Source: Piliocolobus tephrosceles
Lineage: Eukaryota; Chordata; Mammalia; Primates; Cercopithecidae
NCBI RefSeq assembly: GCF_002776525.5
Contig: NC_045441.1
Span: 120,445,739 to 120,509,738, forward strand
Length of the DNA: 64,000 nucleotides
Direction of reading: 5' to 3'
Shown here: piece after piece, positions 56,635 to 64,000 of the stretch
How the letters are laid out: the number at the start of each line of letters is the position of its first letter
How positions within the stretch are numbered: position 1 is the first letter of the stretch
Made by a program: the position numbers and the translations under genes
The notes under the pieces: generated by a model
The model's database searches: none
What the model saw: the letters and a program-made list of their open reading frames with translations, nothing else
Told to the model about the DNA's origin: nothing

Positions 56635-56790
56635 CCTCTGCTGTGAGACAGAGGTGAAAAAACCTTGACCCAAACCCCTGGTTCTGAAGCAGAGGCAGAA
56701 AAACCATGACCTGCACCTCTGCTGTAAGACAGAGCGGGGAAAAAGGCAGAGCTCTTTACCCGGATCTTCTGTCCAAAGACAGAGACCGAA
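56635..56790. repeat. Degenerate tandem hairpin units, ~40-bp period
   Basis: CCTCTGCTGTGAGACAGAGG at 56635-56654, a related CCCTGGTTCTGAAGCAGAGG near 56676, CCTCTGCTGTAAGACAGAGC at 56716, and TCTTCTGTCCAAAGACAGAG near 56765. Each can fold into a short stem. Confidence 0.7.
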
Positions 56791-57009
56791 GCCCTCACAC
56801 TTAAAGGAAATAAAGGGTTTAAAAAACAGCCCAAATAAAGTCTGGGCCTTCAACCCAAGAGTGGGAGGTCCACATTCAGGAGAACTCGCCTGAAACACCT
56901 GACGAGGCTTCTGAAGGAGGAGAGTTCACACTGGTACCAAGTGTTGCTTTCAGAGAGAAACACCAGGTGTGTGGGGAATCACTCTGTATCCTGCTGACTT
57001 ACTCTAGAT

Positions 57010-57450
57010 GTTCGACCTAAAAGGAAGAAGTTGAGGCAAAATTAATATAAGTTGGGAGTTTATCTGGGCCAAGCTTGATGACCGCAACTCGGGAACACAG
57101 ATTCAAGTTGCCTTGAATATACACTCTGAGTAGCAGCAGTTGCAAGTGGATTTTTAAAGGGAAAGATGAGGCAGTTCCTGAGTTATTTACCAAGAATTTA
57201 CACTAAAATAAAACAAGATACTGATTGGCTATACATTATGAAACTATAGGATGTGGGTTATAATGTCTGGTGCAGCATTAATCTGTAGCTTAATGTTTAG
57301 CTTGTGCGGCAATAGTAAGCAGTTTCAAGAGACAAATACACAGCTTAAAAGTAGGGGAGAAGGACAGGATCGCTGTTGCACTTTAATGCCTCTCTGGGCC
57401 TCATAATTTAAAAGGATTTGCATTCCTCAGATAAAGTTCTTTTCTTAACA
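57010..57450 (-). repeat. 5' LTR of the ERVL-like element (MLT2-like)
   Basis: A 441-bp segment, TGTTCGACCTAAAAGGAAGA ... TTTTCTTAACA on the plus strand. It aligns with 42480-43256 once the Alu there is removed. On the minus strand it starts TGTTAAGAAA. Confidence 0.75.
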
Positions 57451-58001
57451 TTTAAAAAAATTTTCGGCTCAGTATCATAATATAACTATCTGTATTTATG
57501 TTAACATAGAAATGCTTTAAATTATTTTGCCATTTATAAAATTTGTGATGCAGGAAAGCCACACTATCCTGTGTCTTTACCTTCTGAGTAGCAATTATAA
57601 CTCTGGGATACAGGTTTGTAGTCTGAGAAGTGCTGGCATTTTTTTTTTCCTTTGCAACTCAAAAGTCTCTAATTCAAGTTCTCTTTTAGCACTATTCATT
57701 CATTCTTTGATAAATATTTACTGAACATCTTCTATTTGCTAGACACATCAACAGGACTGAGGATACAACTGTGAACAAGATATGTATGACTCTTATCTTC
57801 ATGGGAGCTATCATTTAGAGAGAAAGAGAAATAAAGAGGAAATTAAAATATATTGTGATGTGTGCAAAGATAAAGAGGGAAACTTAGAGTGCTAAGAGAA
57901 ATGTAAAAAATGTTACCTATCTTGTGTTAGCTTGCATAGGAAAAAAAAAAAATGAAGAAAACGGTCACCTAATCCCAAAGCAGGTGATGAAGAAAGATTT
58001 T
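57451..58001. repeat. Intergenic DNA with an ancient repeat remnant
   Basis: About 57693-57900 (GATAAATATTTACTGAACAT, GGATACAACTGTGAACAAGA, CTTCATGGGAGCTATCATTT) is the same unassigned fossil repeat as at 2890 and 11345. It continues beyond the Alu at 58002. No gene. Confidence 0.4.
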
Positions 58002-58306
58002 CGGACAGACGCAGTGGCTCACACCTGTAATCTCAGCACTTTGGGAGGCCAGGCTGAGGCAGAAGGATCGCTTGAGCCCAGGAGTTCAAGACCAGCCTGG
58101 GCAACAGAGGGAAACCCTGTGTCTACAAAAAAATCAAAAAAGTAACTTGGTGTGGTGACGTCTGCCTACGGTCCCAGCTACATGGGAGGCTGAGGCAGGA
58201 TGATCCTTTAAACCCAGGAGGTCAAGGCTGCAGTGAGCCATGTTCATGTGACTGCGCTGCATCCTAGGTGACAGAGTCAGAGTGAGACCCCGTCTCAAAA
58301 AAAAAA
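58002..58306 (+). mobile_element. Alu, plus strand
   Basis: Old Alu starting GGACAGACGCAGTGGCTC with a 10-A tail. Confidence 0.9.
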
Positions 58307-58912
58307 GAGAACCAAAAAAATTTCCAGGACCAAATAGTCTACAGGATGAGCTGGAGTTAGCCAGGTAAAGTATGGTAAAGAATATTTCAAGCCTGGCTTA
58401 GAGTAAGCCCTGGAGGCTACAGAGAACATGGACTCTATGGGAACAAATTCAGTGTGCTAGTGAGTGGACAGATGTCAAAAGTGCAAAGGAGAAAGATGGG
58501 GGGTGGGGGCGAGGGAAGCCGGAGAGAAAAAGCAAGGTAGATTATGAAGGGCCTCTGTTAAACAGTTTAGAACGGGGCTGAAAGTCACCAAAAGGATTTA
58601 AGCCTAAGAAGAACTAGTTAATATGTGTTTTTTAAAAAGATTGCTCAGGAACTATGTCTGGAAAAGAACAAGGACTTGACTTACATTAAGGTAAGAAGTG
58701 GAATTAGAAAATCTGGGGCCCAAAGGAATTGGAGTGAGTTAATTCCTCCCCTTTAAAGTGTCTATTTTCTCCAAAGATAACCACCATATCCTCTCCGGGG
58801 CTAACATTCTCTGGCCCTTTCCCATTGTCTCTGGCAGCTCCCAACCCAAGTCTCTACGGTTACAGCATTCCCTTAAGGAACACATACTTTTCCAACCTGC
58901 TGCAGCACACAG
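58307..58912. other. Intergenic DNA, continuation of fossil repeat, no gene
   Basis: Up to about 58625 it appears to continue the repeat interrupted by the Alu (AAGTGCAAAGGAGAAAG, TTATGAAGGGCCTCTGTTAA). A short GGGGGGTGGGGGC run lies at 58498-58510. The rest is unassigned. Confidence 0.4.
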
Positions 58913-58927
58913 AGCACATGTAATTTT

Positions 58928-59240
58928 TCATTTTACTGTATTTTATTTATTTTTCCAAGACAAGAGTTTCACTCTGTTTCCCAGGCCGGAGTGCAGTGGT
59001 ATGATCTTGGCTCGCTGCAACTTCCGCCTCCTGGGTTCAAGTGATTCTCATGCCTCGGCCTCTCAAGTAGCTGGGATTATAGGTGTATGTCACCACACAC
59101 AGCTAACTTTCATATTTTTAGTAGAGACGGGGTTTCACCATGTTGACCACTCTGGTCTCGAACTCCTGCCCTCAGGTGATCTGCCTGCCTCAGCCTCCCA
59201 AAGTGCTGGGATTACAGGTGTGAGCCACCATGCCTGGCCA
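58928..59240 (-). mobile_element. Alu, minus strand
   Basis: Complete reverse Alu. The perfect 15-bp target duplication AGCACATGTAATTTT lies at 58913-58927 and 59241-59255. Confidence 0.95.
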
Positions 59241-59282
59241 AGCACATGTAATTTTAAAGGTGAACGTACTTGTGGCCTTTCT

Positions 59283-59425
59283 TATTTTATTTTATTTTTG
59301 TTATTTTAGAGATGGGGGTCTTGCTATGTTGACCAGGCTGGTCTCAAACTCCTGGGCTCAAGTGATCCTCCCACCTGGACCTCCCAAAGTGCTGGGATTA
59401 CAGGCGTGAGCCACTGTGCCCAGCC
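59283..59425 (-). mobile_element. Free Alu left monomer (FLAM-like), minus strand
   Basis: Single monomer ending CACTGTGCCCAGCC. The perfect 10-bp target duplication TGGCCTTTCT lies at 59273-59282 and 59426-59435. Confidence 0.9.
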
Positions 59426-59435
59426 TGGCCTTTCT

Positions 59436-60404
59436 ATTTGGCTTTTTTGATCTGATATCCTAGTAGAGCCTATCATTAAATTTCCACCTATAGAAACAGG
59501 AAGTCAGGCAAGGACTTGAGGGAGTTTCGGCAGGTTAATGATTACAACGGAAAGAGAATACAATTATTGAGGTGTTTTGACTCACTTGGCCATTTCCTGA
59601 GAAACTCTGCTTGAATTTTTCCACTCTTCAGGTGGAGATTATGACACTGTCCAGGCTTTCAGGAGTCTAACCTCTTAGACAATAAAAGACATACTCTTTG
59701 GTAACTGCAGTGGCTAAGCCAAGGAATAAATATGCGTAACTACGACAAACAGGTACTTGATGAGAATATTATCTAAAACTGCCAGATATTTAGACCAAGT
59801 GCTCCTTTTGTTATAAGAAGCTGGTATGATGTCCATATGGTTTTCAGGGCTGCTGTTCCCTCTAAGAAGAAGGAATAGTCTTTTTCATGAACTTCTCTCT
59901 CGCTGAACTTTTAGGCTACAATTATGTCAGTTCAAAGTGGGCAGATTTGCCAACTGAAAAAATGATGACACGCAGCCTCCCCACTCGGTCTGTGGGTGAA
60001 CGTCATTCCCGAGGAAACCAATGCCACAAGATTAGTAGGACGCGGATCACAAAAAATGTTTACAATGCAGGGCATCACAGACTGCAAACCAAACAGGGTA
60101 GGAGGACACGGGACCATTTCCTTTTCCTGTCTCCATCTGACTCTGGAAGGCGGGGACAAGACATTTAAAACCAGGACCATTCCAGGAGGACAACATATTA
60201 GCTACCGCCCTCCAGCTCCTTTCAGTGTTGTTTCCGTAAAGGACTTACAAACTGGCGAGGGCAGTGGCTTCCAAAAGCGCACAGGCGTGCCTTTTCCAAC
60301 TTGGTCTTATTTTCCCTTTCTGCTCCATAACTACAATGTGTTTCTGTTCGTAATCATCTTGGCTTGTCCTTACCTCTGCTTGTAAGAAAAGTCCTTTGCG
60401 CCAT
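59436..60404. other. Upstream flank of MKLN1, no repeat recognised
   Basis: Nearly 1 kb free of recognisable transposons directly upstream of the CpG island, in contrast with the rest of the window. Distal promoter or antisense-transcript sequence may lie here, but no open frame or RNA gene can be supported. Confidence 0.45.
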
Positions 60405-60634
60405 TCCCCTCCAAGCCCCAGGGAAGAGCTTACACCTCAGACCCAGTGTCGCTCGGCCGTCAAGGAGCGAGCCACGTGGAAAACCCCGAGATAGGACCGT
60501 GGCCCCTAGCTGGGCCCGGGTAACGATGCGGGGCAGGGAGCGCAGACGGCCGGGGAGGGCGGCGGCCCCTTTAAGAGCAGGCCACGCCCCCTCCGCTCCT
60601 CCGTTCGCGGCCAGCGGTCGGTGGCGGCCGCTAA

Positions 60635-60745
<111 letters not shown>

Positions 60746-62644
60746 TAAGTGCCCGGCCCTGAGCTCGTGCTGTCCCACTCTTCCGCGTCAGCACTGTTGG
60801 GCCAGGGGTGCAATGGAGGGCAGCCGAGCCGAGAGGCCCAGGCGGGGCCTGCTGAGGGGGACGTGCGGCCTCCGGAGTCTTAGTTCAGCTGCTGAGAGCG
60901 TTGCTCCGCCCCGCTCGGGAAGGGGTTAGGGTCCTGAGAGCGAGCCCAGGGAGAAGGGGAGAGGTGTGTGGTGGATCCGGGGCGCGCACAGGAGAACCGG
61001 AAGCCCAGTTGTTCTGCGCTTGGGATTTGGGGGTTGAGGTTGAGGAGGGCTTAGGGGACGGGCGGCTCTGGGAGGTGGGGCAGGAATCCGAGCTTGCGGG
61101 GCCCGGCCCGCTTGCAAACTACCCCGAATGTCTGAGGTCGTCCGAGGTGGTCGGCGTCGGGGGACGTGTCGTTCAGTCGATTGCTGCTGGGACAAAGTGT
61201 AAAGCCGAGGAGTGCCTATTCCAGAGTGGGGTCATTAAAAGTGATTAGCTCTAGAGTAGTGTTAAAAGTCACGGAAGGCTGAAAAGTTGTGGAATCCATC
61301 TGAATCCTAGCAGGCGGGGAGAAGTTGTAGAATTGGCAGACGTCGTCTTTAATGCCTGGAAGTTCTGAAAAAGATAGAGAGTGGGAAGGAGTGACATTAC
61401 CGAAGAATTTCAGTATTACAGCTCATTAGAAGATGGGTTTTTATAGACACAGACCCGCTTCCCAACACAGAAACTCGAACATAGAAAAATCTGGCTTTAA
61501 TGAATTTGATTTTCAACACCGGCTTTGTCTTGATCCCTGATTTAGGTGTTAAAAAAGAGTTCAGTTGCATTGTTAGGGTTTTTTTTTTTTTTTTTTTTTT
61601 CTCTCTAGCAAGTTCCTTCTGAAATGCTGAAAATACTCTTAACATAGTATCTTATTTATCTTTGGCTTATCTTTGAAAGGAGGAGCAAATCTAACTCCAA
61701 TTTTACGTGCTAGTGGAGAAACTGGCTTAGTAAAGGCTTAAGAGCTGTGCAGATCCTGAAGAAAAGTGCCAGTTGTCCCTCTAACCATTTCACAGGACCG
61801 AAACGATTTTATGAACAAAACAAATTAATGAATAATTTACTGAATATTTTGCTAAACAAAAAAGTGGCTAGATCTGTGAAGCATACTCAAGTAAGTTTTC
61901 CATCTATATTTGAGAAATTCTTCACATTTATCCAAATTTGATTTCACGGGTTATATCAATGAAGAATCTCAAAATGGAGCTGCAACTGGAAGAATCTGTC
62001 TTGACTGCCAGCCTCCCGTTTTATTCACCAGGTGAAGGGTTGGCATTCAGTAGGATCTGGCCCAATGAAGGGTGCCAAGTGACCTGTGGTTTGATCTGGC
62101 CTGCGTAGCCTATTCATGGTCATATCCCTGATTGATGCTGAAACCCAACTTTCAGTTTGGGAGTGAGCCAGGTAAACATTCCAGCCATGTACTTGGAGTT
62201 GAAATGTGGCCCTATGTACTTGACCTCTGATATTCTGGGTTATCATGTTCTTGAATCTGAAGTTATTCAGCTTTTTTTAATACTCAGGCTAGGATTATGG
62301 ACAGTTGGGAATTGGTGTGGCATTGTTTGATCTAATTGTAGAGACATTTTTCTGGTCTTGAATTGGCCTATTTCCAGGATGTCACTCCTTAAATTTTTAG
62401 TGTAGGCCTGAGGCTTGGATAATACAAGTACTATTTGCGTTATCTGTTGTACAGACATTTTAAGAAAGTACATTTCAAGCAGGAAATGATTTAGTGGGAT
62501 GGCAACTTTAATCTGACTTTGTGTCTTGTTACTCCGGCCCCTGGTTTGCAGTGGGCAGAACACTAGTTTTGGAGTTAGAAAGTAACAATATGAGATTGGA
62601 GAAATACGTTGCTGCAATTTTCTCAAGTACATACATAAAATAGT

Positions 62645-62933
62645 GGCCGGGCGCGGTGGCCCAAGCCTGTAATCCCAGCACTTTGGGAGGCCGAGACGGG
62701 CGGATCATGAGGTCAGGAGATCGAGACCATCCTGGCTAACACGGTGAAACTCCGTCTCTACTAAAAAAAAAAACTAGCCGGGCGAGGTGGCGGGCGCTTG
62801 TGGTCCCAGCTGCTCGGGAGGCTGAGGCAGGAGAATGGCGTGAACCCGGGAGGCGGAGCTTGCAGTGAGCTGAGATCCGGCCACTGCACTCCAGCCTGGG
62901 CGACAGAGCAAGACTCCGTCTCAAAAAAAAAAA
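62645..62933 (+). mobile_element. Young AluYR-type element in MKLN1 intron 1
   Basis: Near-consensus GGCCGGGCGCGGTGGCCCAA, GCGAGGTGGCGGGC and GAGATCCGGCCACTGCACTC. It has a short A-tail and no clear target duplication. Confidence 0.9.
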
Positions 62934-63359
62934 CGTGTTCAATCGAAATAGTATTTAATATACATGTAACTCTCGTACACTTCCATTTACTGTATCTTAT
63001 TTAATCTTTATGACATGTTGGAGAATATTGTGTCTGCTGGGTTGGTGTGTGTCATGCCTAAATTATAAAACTCTTGGCTCTGAACTTCTATTAGCAAGCA
63101 AAGATGTTACTCCTCTGTGTGACAGAAGATGTAAGAAAGGGATTGACTTTACTTACCTTTGCCCTAAAATCCTCTCTAGCAGCAATTGCTGTATCTTTAT
63201 TGGCAGTGGAAACCGTATTAAGGTACTTCTTAAACAGGTCTCATTTTAGGTAGACATTTGTTGAAATTGTCCACAAAGGGGCACGTATTTGTTGACATAG
63301 ATATAAGCATTTCGAGGTGGCAGTAATAAATCAGTAACAAAAATGGTAAACAGTTGTGA

Positions 63360-63590
63360 TGTGCCATCCATTTGCTAGGCTCTCTGATGAACATTTTTAA
63401 GTGTATTAACTCATTTAATCCTTACTACAGTCCCAAGAGGAATCTCCATTTGCCAGATGTTGGAAACAGGTAGGGAGAAGTTAAAACTTGCCTAAGGTCA
63501 CACAGCTACGATGGAGCCAGAATTTGAATCAAGGTAGTCAGGCTCCACAGTCTGTGGTTTTTAACTATAGTGTTTTACTGCTTCTGCACA
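63360..63590 (-). mobile_element. MIR, minus strand, in MKLN1 intron 1
   Basis: Near-complete reverse MIR: GTGTATTAACTCATTTAATC, AAACTTGCCTAAGGTCACAC, GGAGCCAGAATTTGAATCAA, then GGCTCCACAGTCTGTGG. Confidence 0.85.
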
Positions 63591-64000
63591 AAGGTATATA
63601 TAGTACAGGAAATCAGAACTTTAAGAGCTCTTGTATTAAAGGCACTTACATTTTAGTTGTGTAAAGAAATGTGAAGTCATTAAAAAAAATTGAACAATTT
63701 TATCTCTGTTTTCTTTCTAAGGACTTAGAATTTTTTTTCCCTTCTTCCAGAGGCAGAAAAAATAAACATTTCCCCTTTCAACTCTTTTTGATTTATTTGG
63801 ACTTTAAAAATGTTAAAGCGGATCCAGTTATAGGGAACACATTTTTACTTTTAGACTAAAAAAAAGACCTTTTATTTTTGTGTGCTTAGAAGAGATTGCC
63901 TGTATTTTACTTTTTTCTGAAATTTACACCTAATTTAAGAATTAAATACACTTATTTAAATAATTCATAGAATTACATATACTCGTATACATAAAAATGT

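Larger units (their letters stand above)
54538..57009 (-). mobile_element. Internal region of the ERVL-like element, right block
   Basis: Non-coding remnant containing a THE1 solo LTR at 55280-55646. At 56635-56790 a ~40-bp unit with a CCTCTG ... CAGAGG hairpin recurs about four times. CTTGGTACCAGTGTGAA (minus strand, near 56940) resembles an ERVL-type primer site but lies about 70 bp inside the LTR edge, so its role is uncertain. Confidence 0.45.
42480..57450 (-). mobile_element. ERVL-like provirus with MLT2-like LTRs, minus strand, split by younger elements
   Basis: Two homologous LTR-like segments in the same orientation bound about 15 kb. Subtracting the L1 (about 6.5 kb), a THE1 LTR and the Alus leaves roughly 6 kb of internal sequence, a plausible retroviral size. 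The LTRs read TGTTAAG ... AACA on the minus strand and carry CCAAATAAAC, a poly(A) signal context. The internal part (43257-48065 and 54538-57009) has no long open frame. MLT2/ERVL is my best assignment from the LTR pattern. The internal family is not confirmed by any recognised pol motif. Confidence 0.6.

Noticed and set aside
56635..56790. CRISPR-like regular repeats
   Set aside because: Units are degenerate, only about four, in a primate ERV-like region. CRISPR arrays do not occur in animal nuclear genomes.

Overview
This window is primate nuclear DNA, most likely from an Old World monkey (Cercopithecidae: macaque, baboon or guenon type). Alu, THE1/MST, L1PA and MER5A repeats show it is primate. 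Three young Alu copies (starting near 13653, 15000 and 62645) share the variants GCGAGGTGGCGGGC and GAGATCCGGCCACTGCACTCC, which mark the AluYR subfamilies that expanded in Old World monkeys. Only one protein-coding gene can be supported, and it enters at the right edge.

Layout. From 1 to about 60400 the DNA is intergenic and made mostly of layered transposable elements: some 40 Alu or Alu-monomer insertions, old MLT1/MaLR LTRs, THE1-type LTRs, MIR and L2 fossils, an old L1 on the minus strand (11772-14311), a MER5A element carrying a 22-G run (27390-27594), and a MER75-type piggyBac element with TTAA target sites and a truncated PGBD4-like reading frame (32730-33255). A complete LTR-internal-LTR THE1-type provirus lies at 39153-42146. 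A much older ERVL-like provirus on the minus strand, with MLT2-like LTRs at 42480-43256 and 57010-57450, appears to span about 15 kb because it was later split by a near full-length but broken L1PA element (48066-54537), a THE1 solo LTR (55280-55646) and several Alus.

At 60405-61200 is a CpG island holding exon 1 of MKLN1 (muskelin) on the plus strand, with the ATG at 60647 and the splice donor at 60745. The rest of the window is intron 1. The start codon sits inside a YY1-type motif and behind an in-frame upstream stop.

Three 100-N gaps (3597-3696, 15002-15101, 16578-16677) all fall inside Alus. The third is flanked on both sides by the same ~110 bp, which points to an unmerged contig overlap. 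I see no undescribed gene system here. The best items are the piggyBac remnant, the nested provirus history, a copied LTR-tail segment exactly 500 bp from its source, the YY1 site at the MKLN1 start codon, and the assembly artefacts.
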